A DNA stretch of 64,000 nucleotides. It comes from Paralichthys olivaceus. Lineage: Eukaryota; Chordata; Actinopteri; Pleuronectiformes; Paralichthyidae. Below are positions 30,071 to 56,944 of the stretch, in pieces; positions within the stretch are counted from its first letter, which is position 1, and each line of letters begins with the position of its first letter. The position numbers and the translations under genes are program-made. The notes beneath the pieces are model-generated. The model saw only the letters and a list, made by a program, of their open reading frames with translations, ran no database searches and was not told the DNA's origin. Location of the stretch: positions 6,510,501 to 6,574,500 of the forward strand of contig NC_091112.1 of assembly GCF_024713975.1 (NCBI RefSeq). Direction: 5' to 3'.

Positions 30071-31150
30071 ATGCCACGGTGTAGGTTTGCAGAGTCAGTG
30101 ACAGCTTTTAAATCATTATTGATTTACATCGTTTTTTTCCTAGTATAAAATCATTGTTTTATTTTATTTTATTGTTAAATACATGTATTTAAAATATTTT
30201 ATTCCTGTCTTTGTTTATTCCCTGATCTTATTGATCTTTGTCCTGAAATGTTTTAAATCTGTTCTTGGCATGTCAAAGCACTTTATGTGTAAATAAAGTG
30301 TGTTAATATTGTTGTTGTTGTTGTTATATGAAATGTTTTAATCCTGCCCTAACCACTAACATTGTTTGGAAAAGTCCTGTATAAATAAAGTATATAATAA
30401 TAATTATTATTACGACTGTATGGGTTTCCTGGGTACAGTCTTAATCTGGGAAGAAAATAGTAACCATAACAACCAGATTAGTGTTTTTATGTTGTTCCAT
30501 TTTTTCTGAAATGTGATGTAATCTACTTGATATAACCATACTGAAGTAAAAATAAGTACCTCAAAATAGTACTTGAGAGCAACGCTTAAGTAAATGTACC
30601 ATATTACTCTACAGTAACAAACAAAGTAAACTTCTGTAATATCTGTATTATTTCAAGGCCTCTTTCTATAACTGATGAAACTAATTAATCATAATTAGGC
30701 CTATACCAATCAACATTATAACATATATCAGGATACACGCATTCTAATATAAATCAAATTACTGTTAGTATTGATTCTGCTCTGAGGCATTAATATCACA
30801 CAGCAGCCAACCTCCATTCATGCATTATCTTTCGATAAAGAAACTTGAACCAAAGTTGACAACTATGCTGATAGTATGACGTGGAGCACTGATTGTATAT
30901 TAATCATAATGTCACTTGGTGGTGTGTTTAATTGGCTGTGTAATTAATCTCCACCTCTGATTTCATTCTGTATAGTATAGTAAGGAAATGGTCCGTTCTG
31001 AGCTGCTCCATATGCACCAGCGAGAGGTATGACACTAATTCTAAAAGTTAAAACTCGAACACTATGAACAATTAAGAGGCAATCAGACGGTCAAATATAT
31101 TAATTGAACACTCTATGAATCACACAGTATGTCGGTAGTTCTGTAAATGA
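30070..31150. other. AT-rich intergenic DNA between SHE and pygo2
   Basis: No gene was seen. There is a short TTG trinucleotide run at about 30,310-30,325 and scattered AATAAA motifs without a matching gene. Confidence 0.4.
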
Positions 31151-31429
31151 TCTGAAAATCTTTTTACGGTCGTGGATTACACCTCTCCGCACCCCCGGTT
31201 TTCGGGCGGAATGAGACGCTCCGTGGTGCGCGATACTCCTGTTTGTCCCTCTTTGTCCGGTGGCGACAGAAGGCCACGATAATTATGGCAAAATTTGCGT
31301 TTTTGAATGAATTATAGCCGAATGGTGGATCATCAAGCATACGCCGTGTGAGGACCGGTTTGTCTGGCAATGACGCACCAGAGAGTTTCAGTTTAACGGG
31401 ACAGCAGAGCAAGCAACGGAGAAAGGGTA

Positions 31430-31860
31430 CAGTTTGCTTCCCAGACAGCCTGCAAGATGGCTAGCTATCTTCAGTGGCATGCTAACGTTAGCTAGCAAGC
31501 TAATGCTAGCATAGTGGACCACAGCTCTCGGAGACGTGGTCGGCTGCTTTGCCTCATACCTGCTGTGATGAGTGTATCGAAGGGCACATGGTCGATTTGT
31601 GGACATGAAATCGCAGTTTCGCATCGATGTGCCAGTTGTTGCGGTCACTCTGCGCTGCTAGCTAGCCACATTGAGTAACGTGGCTAGCTAGTTAGCCAAG
31701 GCAGTCACTAGCTTGCGTTAGCTAGCTGCTTCTTAGCCACACATCTGTAAGTGATCATTTTTTTTAGAGAGAGGGGGGGGGGTGCCTTGTAACATTGCTT
31801 GCACCGGCACACGAGCCAGGTAGCGAGCAACCACTTCCACTCAGCTAGCTAACAAAATAA
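31430..31860. promoter_or_regulatory. GCTAGC/GTTAGC motif cluster upstream of pygo2
   Basis: Within about 430 bases the TAGC core occurs many times, in blocks such as GCTAACGTTAGCTAGCAAGC, GCTGCTAGCTAGCC, GTGGCTAGCTAGTTAGCC and GCGTTAGCTAGCTGC. It is more CpG-rich than the AT-rich DNA before it and lies 350-780 bases before the pygo2 start codon, so it probably belongs to the promoter or 5'UTR. Which factor would bind is not known to me. Confidence 0.45.
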
Positions 31861-32206
31861 AAACCAGCAACCAAACGAACTTGTGCTAAATAGCGTGATC
31901 CAGCTCAGGGTTACCTGACGCTGATTTGGTGACCAAATCCCGGCGTGACAGACACCGTGGCGGAACATTTGCAGCTGGAAAGGAGTTTGCAGACCTGGGC
32001 CGACGTTGTTAAAACATAAATCTAACAACCAACCAACCAAAAAGCCGTTTCTGCTGTGATGACAACCATTTTCTCGTTATTGTCATGACCTGAAGGCGCA
32101 TTCCACCTCCTCGGCACATAAGCCTTTCCAGACGTCGTCATTTTTAACTTTTTTTTTCTTGCATATGAACGGTGACATGCCACTTCACCGACAGTCATAT
32201 TAGCTA

Positions 32207-34926
32207 ATGGCTGCCGAATCGGGGAGACTACAGGCGGGACAAGGAAAACGGAGCAAAGGTAGGAATTAACTTCACCCATCTCCCCCAATCAGATCGGAAT
32301 CATCCATTACTGCGCTGCAATGGGCTGCACTGGTGCTGTTAGCAAAACCCCTTCTCGCCTCCCCCCACATGTAAACTTCACGACTGTCTCCGGTGGTGGC
32401 TGTTTCTCACAGAATGGACCTGTGAATGGGGTCGATGTCTATCTTGCTGTCAATGTACCCCCAGCTACGTTTCCTCGTTCTCATGTCTTCGTCTCTTTTT
32501 TCCCTGTCTCCCTCATTGACCTTACCTTTTCTGCCTCTGTTTGCGGCCTCTCTCCCCCTCGCCTGGGTCATTTGGTCCGCCTGGGTCATTTTGCGATTCA
32601 AGGCTTCATAATAACCTTGGGGTGATGATAACGCCTGGATGTTCAAGCATCTTGTCCTCATGCCAGTCTTTGTCCCATCATTGAATCCATCTCAACTGTT
32701 GGACTTGAAAAGAGGCCCTAGGTCTAAAGCTGCTCCACTCTGTCACTCAGGGGTATTGGCCAAACCAAATGTGATGCTGCACTCGATTGGTGGTGACCAA
32801 AGGCATGAGAAAATGGAGCCCAGATTTTGTTGCGGCTAATATTATATTTCCCCCTCTCCTCCTTGTTTTAATCTTTCAGCTTCTCAGATGAAGAGCCCGG
32901 AGAAGAAGAAGGCGAGGAAATCAACCGCTCAGGTGATAATTGAATGGACAGTTTTTTTTTTGTAGCGCTCTTCTGGTCATGGCCACACACTCACATGCAT
33001 TCATACAGTCACTGCTGTACAAAACAACTTTTCTATCACACGTTATTCACACACTGTCACAGCTGCCGAAATTTAAGTGGTTTGAGGAAATCTGATACTT
33101 TGCTTCATGGTGGAAACACAGAAAGGGCCTTTCAGACTGATTCAAAGAGAGAGTATGTTATCTAGTTTGATTAAAACGATAAAAACAAAAGCAGTTGTTC
33201 AACTCTTTTTCCTTTGTTTTAGGCTGCGGGGTTCTCCCACCTCACTGAGTTTGCACCTCCTCCTACCCCCATGGTGGACCACCTGGTCGCCTCCAACCCC
33301 TTTGACGATGACTTTGGGCCCCCCTCCCGACCGAGTGGGGCAGGTGGACCAGGTGGTGCTCCCTTTCTTCCAAGCCCAGGTGCAAGTGGAGGAGGTGGGT
33401 ATGGTGGTGGAGGCAGGATGGGAGGAGGCATGGGCTTCATGGGAGGCCCAGGAGGACCTGGTGGCGGTCAGCCTGGGCGGAGGCCACCATTTGGCCCTTC
33501 ACCTAATGCTGGGCCTCACCACCAGCTAGGTTTTGGAGGAATGCCTGGCTTCGGAGGTGGTGGAGGAGGGGGTGCAGGGGGAGGAGGAGGTGGTGGAGGA
33601 TTCCCCCCTGGTGGCCCCTCTCAGTTCAATATGCCACCAAACTTCAGTCCACCCATGCACCCTGGGCCAGGATTCAATCCCATGTTGTCGCCAGGGGGTA
33701 TGGGAGGTCCCGGAGGAGGGGGGCCACCCCATCCTCGGTTTGGCATGCCTCCACAGCAGCAGCATGGACAGGGTGGACATCCATTCAACAGTCCACCACT
33801 ACCTGGCGGTGGAGGCCCCAGAGGCCCCCCCCATGGCCCCCTGCCTTCCATGGGAGGAGGCATGGGTCCTGGGATGAATATGATGGGTGGCATGGGAGGT
33901 GGCCCTGGAGGAAACATGGTAGGAGGGTTACCAGGTATGCCCCCTCAAGGACAGTTCCCTACCTCACAGGATGGTCCCTATCCAGGCCCCAGTCCGCCAG
34001 GGCCAGGCAACGAGGATGGAAAGAACTTTGGTGGAGGAGGTGCACCGCCTGGACCTCAGCAGCAGCAGCAGCAGCAGCAACAACAACAACAACAACAGCA
34101 GCAGCAGCAGCAGCAACAACTTAACCTAAATCCTAATGGCCCCCCTCCTAATAACACCACCCCTGGCCCTCCTCCTAACTCTGGCCCACCACAGCCTGGG
34201 GGCGGCTTCCCTGGTCACCCTGACGTTCAGCAGCCCAATGCCAATACACCTGGTCAGCCTCCCTCAGCGCAGCCACAGCCTAACCCTAACTCTTCTCCCA
34301 CTGGACCCCTGAATGGATCAGGGCAGCCCCAGCATCCACCTCCCTCTCAGCTACAGCCCCCCAGCAATTCAAACACACCAAACTCTAATAACTCTACCCA
34401 GCAGCAGCAACAATCCACTCCCCCTAACTCTGCCCCTGGCTCCACACCTTACAACCAGCAGAACAACACCCCAGGTTCTGGTGGTCCGATGCCAAATGCA
34501 GCCTCAAATTCAGGTCAGAACAGCATGACCAATAACAATGGAGGCAACACTCCTGGCAGCAACCCCAACCCCCCTTCTAACTCCACCTCAACTCCCAACA
34601 CCCAGTCTCCCCTGCCCCCTGGCCCTGCTGCCCCTTCGACCGGGCCCGGTTCTGGCCCCGGAAAACTCGGTGGCCCCGGTATGGTCTTTCCTTGCGGCCT
34701 CTGTATGGCGGAGGTCCACGACGACCAGGACGCCATCCTGTGCGAGGCCTCGTGCCAACGCTGGTTCCACCGTGACTGTACAGGCCTGACAGAGCCAGCG
34801 TACGGGCTGCTGACTCGAGAGAGCTCTGCTGTTTGGGCCTGTGACTTCTGCATCAAGACCAAGGACATCCAGGCTGTGTTTGTGCGCCAGGGATTAGGCC
34901 AGCTGGTGGCAGCTAATGAGAGTTGA
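32207..34926 (+). CDS. pygo2: Pygopus homolog 2 (PHD-finger Wnt co-activator)
   Basis: The protein is 602 aa from exons 32,207-32,258, 32,880-32,932 and 33,223-34,926, all in phase. Pygo2 is a nuclear co-activator of beta-catenin/TCF transcription. Its PHD finger reads H3K4 methylation and binds the BCL9 HD1 helix. Residues 22-31 are a basic nuclear-localisation-like SPEKKKARK. The N-terminal homology domain (about 39-67, FSHLTEFAPPPTPMVDHLVA then the NPF motif at 60-62 and DDDFG) is near-identical to vertebrate Pygo2. A long Gly/Pro/Met/Asn-rich linker follows, with 21 glutamines at 34,057-34,119. The PHD finger starts at about residue 522 (CGLC at 526-529, then CEASC, FHRDCTG and WACDFC). 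Human PYGO2 is 406 aa; the extra length is all in the linker. The start has the context CTAATGG and is followed by a typical short first coding exon. Confidence 0.97.
34057..34119 (+). repeat. pygo2: CAG/CAA repeat encoding 21 glutamines in pygo2
   Basis: CAG and CAA codons are mixed in blocks, which usually makes a tract more stable than pure CAG. It lies in the disordered linker. Confidence 0.95.
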
Positions 34927-36810
34927 GGAGTGGGTGACAAAAGAGCAGCGTGGAGGTGCGACACGTAAGGACACATAGAGACATCTTTGTTCTGATCTCA
35001 CTGAATGACGTGTGTGTCATGTCAGCTTCTTGCCCAGTTTTCTCTTGACTAGCCCTTTACTTGTTCACTACACAGAGGAACACACTCATTGACATCCATG
35101 CTTATAAATAGCACTTTGAGTGACTCTAGGCAAACGATTTTTCTTCTCCCCACCCCACAGGAGTCAAATCATGATGAATGTTAAAATTACACAGTCCTCC
35201 AGACATCTAGCCTGCCAACCAGCAAAGCACTGACACCAACACACTACCTCACACACTTTGTAACTGACTGGCACGGAAGCTCCCGCACTGACTGACTGGG
35301 ATTGACTTGGCACACTCGCACCACAAGAGTGTGATGGTATTTCAAACAAACACACACACGATCCCACGCTAGACAGGGAGCTAATTGTTGGATAATGGCC
35401 AGACTGTGTTTTGACCCAAAGTACCAACAGTATTCTTTGATTATTTTTGGCTTTGAATTAAAACACATCATTTATAGATTCTTTACAAATGAAAAAGTTT
35501 AATAATGACGAGTCCATAAAACTCTAAAAGGGACTTGAGTTTCTTTCATTCATTGATTGAATCACAGCTTTTATTGTAGGACATCACAACTTTTTTTCCT
35601 GGAAGCAAGTACAAGAAAACAGAATAACACATCAGTATATTTCCGTGTAAACAGTATCATGAGTATTGTGAAATATAAATGTCAAGTGGGGGGGAGGATC
35701 TATTACTAAGTTCTTTTGATAATTCCTACATACATGCACACACATACTTTGACCCTGTACTTATTTTGTACCCTGTGCTGATAAATCCAAAGGAGACCCA
35801 GGCCGAGATTACACCCACACTTCACATCGAAGGCTTAGTCCATGTAGTTGTAAATATTAGGACGAAACATTTGTCTGGAACTCCCCCATCCGTTGTGAAC
35901 ATGCCACAGAGTCGACCAATGAACAAAAATAATGAGTTGAACCTATGTGTCTTGGTTGTAAACAATATGGCGTTTTGGTTTTTTATACAGTACGTTAGAG
36001 TCAACAGTTTGTTTTTATCTCTGCAGTACACATGAATTGTGACATCAGTGCTTTTGGATGGTGTTGGCATAGCAAGTAGTGACATCATGTCATATCAAAT
36101 GTTCATATTTCTTTTTAACAAAAAAAATAGAAAAAAAGGGGGCGGGGGGTGCATGTGAACCAATGCAGTAAGTGTCTGACCTGTTTATGTTTATATTCTG
36201 GCCTCTGTGCAGCGAGAGGCCTTGAAGTAGACCAAATAACTAATGAGCGAAAAATACCCATTTTCACACTTCTGTCACAGTATAAGGTGTTTATAACTAT
36301 TCTTCTTTCTTTGTTTCCTTTCATTTACTTCATTCAATTGCCTTTTTCTTGCTCTCTCAGCTGTTCCCTTTTAATTTTGTACTGGTATTTGTGCTGTGCT
36401 TTTGCTCTGTTGTGGCGCCTCCTGGTGAAACTTGGAGGAACCACTGAGTCCCACACCAGGTGGGAAAGGGAAAGGTACTGAACTCTGAAGTAAAGAGATT
36501 TTTTGTACTCGTCTGTCTGTTTTTTATTGCTAAACATTGTATTAAAATGAGGGTTGGAAATCTAATTAAAACATAATGTAATTTCTTTGTCATAATGCCC
36601 AGTTACAGTTTTAACTCTAACTTGGTTTTTTTTTCTAGGTAATTTAACTTTAAACCATCAGTGATTTACTTCAAAGTTTTACTCTCAGTCATGAAAATAA
36701 TTGGTTGTTTAGGAGCAGTTATCTATGCTGATATTTGAATCAAGAACATTCTGAAAAAATAAGGTTAAAGTTTATGTTGTGGGTCTGTACATTTTTTATG
36801 TCCTAATAAA
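34927..36810 (+). other. pygo2: pygo2 3'UTR and downstream flank
   Basis: This noncoding, increasingly AT-rich sequence follows the pygo2 stop. ATTAAA at about 36,541 and AATAAA at 36,805-36,810 are candidate polyadenylation signals. I cannot tell which is used. Confidence 0.45.
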
Positions 36811-37379
36811 TTATTAAGACGTTTACAAAAAATAATTAGGCTCTAACTGTGGGTAAAATCAAGCTTTCAAGGGTTCAAATTCCAATGAAGCTCTCTGATA
36901 TAACCAAGAGAATTTCCAGAAAACTTTCAGTAATGAATTAATGATAATTATTTACTCTCAAGGAAATCTCTCTGGAATCCAGGAACTGTGGCCACTGAAA
37001 ATACAATTCAAAGATCTGTTCTCTTTTTTCTGTCACTCCCAAACCAGAATCTGTCTAAAAACAGAAACTTCAATGATTCATTAAGGGGTCTGTGTTATAT
37101 CTGGGTTAAGGCCAGATGTTAAAAAGACAATGATCAGGTCAAAAAATAGACTTTTAATGCTAGATAAGTTTATTCCCTATTAGTTCCAATATCAATATAA
37201 ACAATAGTGTACTTAACAGACTGGAATTGCCTCTTCTCCTGTCAATAGTTAATTATCTTCGCCACAGCACTGGATGTGATCATAGCCCCATTCTGCCATG
37301 CAAACATTTTCTGATCGATCGACAAATTATAACCATAACACAGCTGAGGAAGTGGGTCACACACACTCGCTTTGCATGC

Positions 37380-37656
37380 AGTGTGTGTGTTAGCCCGCAG
37401 CAGGCACCGCCTCCTCGGGGAACCTCCCACCAATCCACACGGTCCTGAGGCGGGACCAGGACTCTGATGCGCTGGCAACAGGTTGCTCTGGTCGCGGGGG
37501 TGAATCTGCCCCATGTCCTCAGTTTGTGGAGGAACAATCATCTCATCCAGACTGAGCAGGGATCCCGATCATCCTCCCGCTGCTGCTGCTGCGAGGACTC
37601 ACACTAAACCTCTGACCGAGCAGGGAGGGATATTCCTGGATTTGGATTATCTGCAG
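37380..37656 (+). promoter_or_regulatory. cgn: Probable cgn promoter and noncoding first exon
   Basis: GC- and CpG-richer sequence begins at about 37,380, after AT-rich DNA. ATTATCTGCAG meets a GTACGG donor at 37,656. The next acceptor that fits is CCCTGACCAG at 42,220, 29 bases before the cingulin start codon, giving an intron of about 4.6 kb. CpG-rich sequence continues to about 38,170, so an alternative first exon there is possible. Confidence 0.45.
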
Positions 37657-38794
37657 GTACGGTAGAACAACTATCCCACTCTGAGTGTGTTTACGCAGCT
37701 GCTGCCTCTGAAGTGTCCCTGCACTTTTGTTGGGTTTTGCGCACGAGTGCAGGGAAAGTGGCGGATGTCTTGAGTGCCTGCTGCGCTTGGTGAGCGTTGC
37801 GTGATGTTTGGATAAACATAGACGGACACCTGTGGCTTTGTGATTGGATTCTGGCAGCCGTCTCCTCGCGCACGGCTTTTCCTGGTCGCGATAATGGAGA
37901 CCCAGAGCTGGAAATCTCCCCCTGGAAGCGGCTCCGTGCGCGCTTGCCTATAATTGGATGCGAGCGCGCTGCGTAAAGAGGATATGAGAGGTTGTTGTTC
38001 CAGCAGGTGAAGGCTGCGCGTCGTCTCGTAGGGAGGCAGGTGTTTGTTGGTTTGTTTGTTTATTCCCACGCGGGAGCTCGTGTAAACAACCCGGTGGTTT
38101 GGTTTCGACGCGCACCGATACTCACTGACCGGATAGGTGGGTGTGACGCAACCATCCAGGAGAAGACAGGTGCTTAGAGGTGACTCTGCTGCTCTAATGG
38201 TTTCTGTGTCTTTATCTATGTTGAGGTGGATTCCATTGCGACATTAATTCATGAGTAAATGTGTAAATACTCTGATACCTGACAAGGAAACACCTCTGCT
38301 TCGTGATGATCTCTCATATCCAACATTATAGTTTGCAAGTGACAGCCGGTGACGGTGCCGGTGCTTCCTTATTTCCTCTTTAAAGGTCCATTTAGATAAC
38401 TTCATCCACTTCTAATCCTGAGTTTAAATGTTTTTTATGGAAACACTTGTGTGTGTTTGGGTCAACATGTCAACATGGTTGGGCTGTTTCACCCCAGAGA
38501 CCCTGCCCCCATCTCAACAACACACCCAACAATACTCCAATGCTGTAGTAGTTTGCTCAGTGTGACCCTGCTGTTTAGTACAAAATTAATTATTCTCATC
38601 CAAAATAAACTCATTATACTGACATTAGTATGTATTATCTTTTATAGACATTTACTGTAGTTGAAAGGTGGATCGTCCTTTTGTTTTACAGAAATTATTT
38701 CATGTCAATGATTTATTCCAAGCAATATACACAGACAATTTTACAAAACTACAACATTTTGTTTCTCACATGTGAAACGTTTAACCTAAATTTA

Positions 38795-38882
38795 AAGGTA
38801 CAGTCTGTACATGAGGATTATTCTGCTTAAGATTTCTGCCAATAGATCCCTTTCACATAAATCCTACACACTGGTCTTTTAA
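38795..38882. mobile_element. Decayed MITE-like element, family C
   Basis: The ends AAAGGTACAGTCTGTACATG and AATCCTACACACTGGTCTTT are imperfect inverted repeats. The block AATAGATCCCTTTCACATAA matches the right end of the better copy at 55,687-55,902. This copy is internally deleted. Confidence 0.5.
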
Positions 38883-40534
38883 CTATGTTATGTAATTTTG
38901 TGTAAATATGTTCACATCCTTATTCAAATATTCCTAAAAGGTCTTTAGGACTTTAATTTATTAGTGCTGGTGTAATTTTCTTGGATTATCGAGTAAAATG
39001 TCAGAAAATGTTGAAATATGCTCATCACAATTTTGCAGGTGATACTTTAATTCTTTAAATTTTGTCTAACTAAATGTCTAAAAACCAATGATTTGAAAAT
39101 GTTTAAATAAAATAACAAATAGAAAAGAAAGAAATGCTACAAACAGAGAATCTGTTTAAATAATAAAACTTGATGCATATTACTTCTGTTTATCTTTTAT
39201 TTGACTCAGTTTTAGTTGAAATATTCTTATTATATATATCATAATAATTGATTCCAGCCAACTGACGCAGCCCCTACAGGGTCAAATAACCCATTTTCTT
39301 CAGATGCCCCCGGGGTGAGAGAAACTATAGCAGAAAGTTGAACATCACATACTGTATGCAGTTGGAAGCAGAGGAAGCTGGAAGAACAGGACCAGAGGAA
39401 AATAAGAAGCGAATGATGGGCGAGGAGAAAGGGAAGCGTGACGGCTGATCGGCCCGTTGGGTGACATTCCTGTCTCTGTTGACACAGCCTTTACTTGTGA
39501 CAGAGAGTGAGACAGGGAGAGTTGACACAGACCGGCGCTCGGCTGCTGGCTGCTGAACGTGCACAACAACAACTGAGCTCTTGTTGAAATCTCTGTTTAC
39601 CCAAGGAGCATATTTACACCTGTGGGCATTCAGTGTGACCAGTGACCGGCAGCTGAGGCCTGAGCATCTTGATAACAGCAAAAAAAAAAACACGAAACAG
39701 ACACAGGCCATATTTCTAACCTTCAGATTACTAATATGTCCAACACTGTCTGCAAACCTGCTTGTGGTTATGTCAGGACAGGAGAATTAATTAGTTTTGC
39801 GCTGTATTTTTAGTCTCTAGTCAGTTTGTCATCCTTTAATTAGTCTCTTCACTTTTTATTTACTGCCTATGTGGACAGTTTCCCAACGTGTAGGCTTTAC
39901 AGTTGATGCTGCCCCAGTTCTCAGTTTCTTCTTAATCTGTCCTTATTATACAAATGCAAACCACGCGCAATGCCAAGTGTAAAGGGAACGACTGGAATCC
40001 TAAGAATGTTTTTTTGGGGGGGAAAGACAAAGGCTGACTTTGATTCACTAATCTAACCTCATTGCTAGTCGAGGTGCAGCGTGTTACTCTATAACCAGCG
40101 GTCAGATAGAGTTGGTTGCATTTTAAGTATTGTGGGAAGCACATCTGCAAATGCTGGACGTCAGGAAGTAGACAGGGGTCGCAGTGTGAGGCTGAAAAAC
40201 AACAGTTTGAATTTATAGATGAAAGCATGTGATGAAAATACACATAACATAAGATAAGATCAATTACAGGTGGCGAATGCACAGCAGGTTTTGTCCACAT
40301 GTCTGTGCACACCCTTGCATATAGTAGATGTGTGTTCGTGCATGTGCTTGAGCTCCTGTGTGCCCGCGCTGCTCAAAGTAAACAGTCTACGCCTGAGTGA
40401 CTCTTCTCTGAAGTCTGGTGACTGGGGAGACTCTGGCAGAGGCAGCGGCAGGGAGAACGAGGGGAGGCCCATTCCTGATGTAGTCCCTGGTGTTTAATGC
40501 TCCACAGAGCCGGGACAAAAGGAGGAGTATTCAC

Positions 40535-40624
40535 CTCCTCAAAGTGCTCATCACCAAACTCATTTTCAGAGCAGAAGGTGGACACGCTCATGCGACTCTC
40601 ATTGTAGCCGTGTAAGATGAGTCT
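40535..40624 (-). CDS. Possible orphan exon, unrecognised protein
   Basis: On the minus strand this 90-nt segment is open in phase 0 at both ends. It encodes 30 residues, including GYNESRMSVSTF and CSENEFGDEHFEE. It is bounded by an AGTTTAG acceptor (weak pyrimidine tract) and a GAG/GTGAAT donor. The peptide has protein-like composition and coding-like codons, but I do not recognise it. It lies on the strand opposite cgn, within its first intron. It could be an exon of a nested gene, a relic, or chance. Confidence 0.25.
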
Positions 40625-42249
40625 CTAAACTCCGAAACTAATCTGTAAATATTTTAAACATCAATTCATTGAACAGGTGATTTTTCTTTTTGGGCAAAAA
40701 ATGTAAAACCTACAAGGATTTGTTGGTGTTTCTTCGTCATGTATAATATAAGACAACAGCTTTGGACAGATGGTTGGATAAAACAAAGAATTTTAACATG
40801 TCATTGTGGACTAAAGCTTAAGGGAGTAATGAAGGTTAATCCATAATGAAAATGTTCATTTCAGTCATTATTAAAACACAAGCAGAGTCAGTGTCACTTA
40901 AAAAGGTTCTCCAGAAATGTAATATTACACTTTCCTGTAAAGTTGGACGATATGGCCAAAGAAATTGCATCAACATAAATTGTTTGTTCTGCTAAGTTTC
41001 ACGACTGACTTCTTCGTCTTTATGAGCAGAGAATGACAAACACTTGGTCACAAAAGAAACTTTTTGTTTGACGCTCCCTGTCTTTTAAATTCCATGCTCC
41101 GAGTTTGTCATGCAAACTCTCTTTCATAATTATCTACCAAGCCCAAGCTGAGATAACCCTGGTGAAATCTTCCGGGTTATTTGTTAAAGACTGTAGAAGC
41201 TCATTGAGAGAGGATATTGTTGTCATGACGACTAATCTGACCTTCATGTTTAAAATCAAAGGAATCAAAAGTTATATTTTCTATCAAATACAACAAAAAC
41301 TGTCAGTATCGGGTGTTCATTTGCTACTGTGGCCACTGGTAGGGCAAACATCTACCTAGGTCACACAAACACTCCAACAGTGTACAGTAAGTCTTTGTTC
41401 CTCTGTGCTCCCAGTATCAGTCAGAAGGACATTTAGATGCCTGTGTCCGTTCCAGCTGTTCAAATACATAAACATACCAAAGACCCAGTGAATGAGTCTG
41501 ATAAAGTGGAAACATAAAGTGGCACCAGCTTGCTTTTGTAAATCAAAAACAACACGTTAATCATTTTGGTATTTTATTGTTTTCCCTCCTTTCTGAACAC
41601 ACCCTGGGAAAAAAAGTCGGCCTCAACCTGTTAGAAGAGATTGAAAATGCCCCAGTGTCTTATTTGGCATGACATGAATACAGTGCATTATGGCTGAGAA
41701 GGAATTTTAACCTGTGGATCAGCAAGAGAAAAGGACAGCTTCATCAAGATATACCAGCGGTCTGATGTTTCAACTGGGTCAGACTGACTCCACCTGGGAA
41801 GAGGAAGAAGGGAATTTACACAAGAGACAAAGAAAAGGTTATGAAGAAGTCAGGACATGGGTCAAAAGGTGGCAGATGAGTTTGGGTGCAATTACCTTTT
41901 GTATAACTTGGAAATAGCAAATATGACACAGAGGACTTATGAGTGCAGTGCCTGAAACAAAGAGTTGGTGCAAATCCTCTTTAGGACTGTATCTTGAAAA
42001 CTATATTTGAACTAGAAGGGCTCTCAGGGAGTTCATACCTTTGCTGATGAACACCTCATCATGTCAAGGAAAAGGAAAAAGAATTCCTGGATCTGCCTGT
42101 CTGCCTGTGCAGATCTTCTCTTTATAGGTTCCTCAAATCTCAGCCCCTAAGATTTCTGTATTCTTGTTGCTTACGTAACCTGATTTGCATTTCTGCTGTT
42201 CTCATGTCTCCCCTGACCAGGCAGCTTCCACAGACACCAGGAGGTGAAC

Positions 42250-56231
<13,982 letters not shown>

Positions 56232-56944
56232 AATGTGACCACTGTGGAAAACTCAGTGCAAAAACTTGTGAGATAAGAAGGATACTCAGGGTATCAAGGA
56301 TCCACTTGCATGAAGAACTCTGTTGCCATGCACCACAGACTTGCCGTGCAGTTGCTCTTATTTTTATTTTTAGTGCAGCGGTCCGACGGAGACAGGTTGT
56401 CAGGATAATTAGATTGCATTTTGTTTGAGCCTTCAGCTGTGATTATGATTGCGTCTCTGCTGTTTTGTTCTATCTGTCATGAGATGTGCTGTAACTCTGT
56501 TTAGTGGAAGAGTTATAAATACAAGGTTTGACTTCACAGCTTTAAGTCTGTTGTCAAAAAGGCTCTTTGCTGTTTCAAATTTACTGTATAATACTGTGGT
56601 AGCACATTACTGTGGGTTATGTTCAGAGGTAGCCAGGTATTCAAACAGTTTTGTTCCACTGAAGCCAGACTTAGAAATTTACATCTATTTTAAACCAAAA
56701 ATATGTAGATTTTTTTCTTTTCTTTTGGTTTCTTACTGTTTCAGTCATTGGTCATATTTGTGTTTGCTTGCGCATGATGATTTACATCTGTCAGTGTTGT
56801 TATAGCTCCAAGTTTCCTTTGTGTATTAAGTGATATATATATATATTTTTTACCTTTGACTGTGACAGTAACGCCCGTTTAAACTGAGCCTCCATTTTTT
56901 TTTACAGCGTACTAGCTGTGCATACCTGTTAGTCATGACAATCA

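Larger units (their letters stand above)
37657..42220 (+). other. cgn: Probable first intron of cgn
   Basis: Two items stand out: a decayed short inverted-repeat element at 38,795-38,882 and a minus-strand exon-like segment at 40,535-40,624. The rest is AT-rich with no supported exon. Confidence 0.4.

Noticed and set aside
31164-31648. Minus-strand open frames upstream of pygo2 as a divergent gene
   Set aside because: The sequence is CpG and TAGC rich but the peptides show no domain and there is no good donor, so promoter DNA is the simpler reading.
33526-34976. Several open frames opposite or shifted within pygo2 exon 3
   Set aside because: They are shadows of the GC-rich Gly/Pro coding exon. 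The pygo2 frame holds the NHD and PHD motifs.
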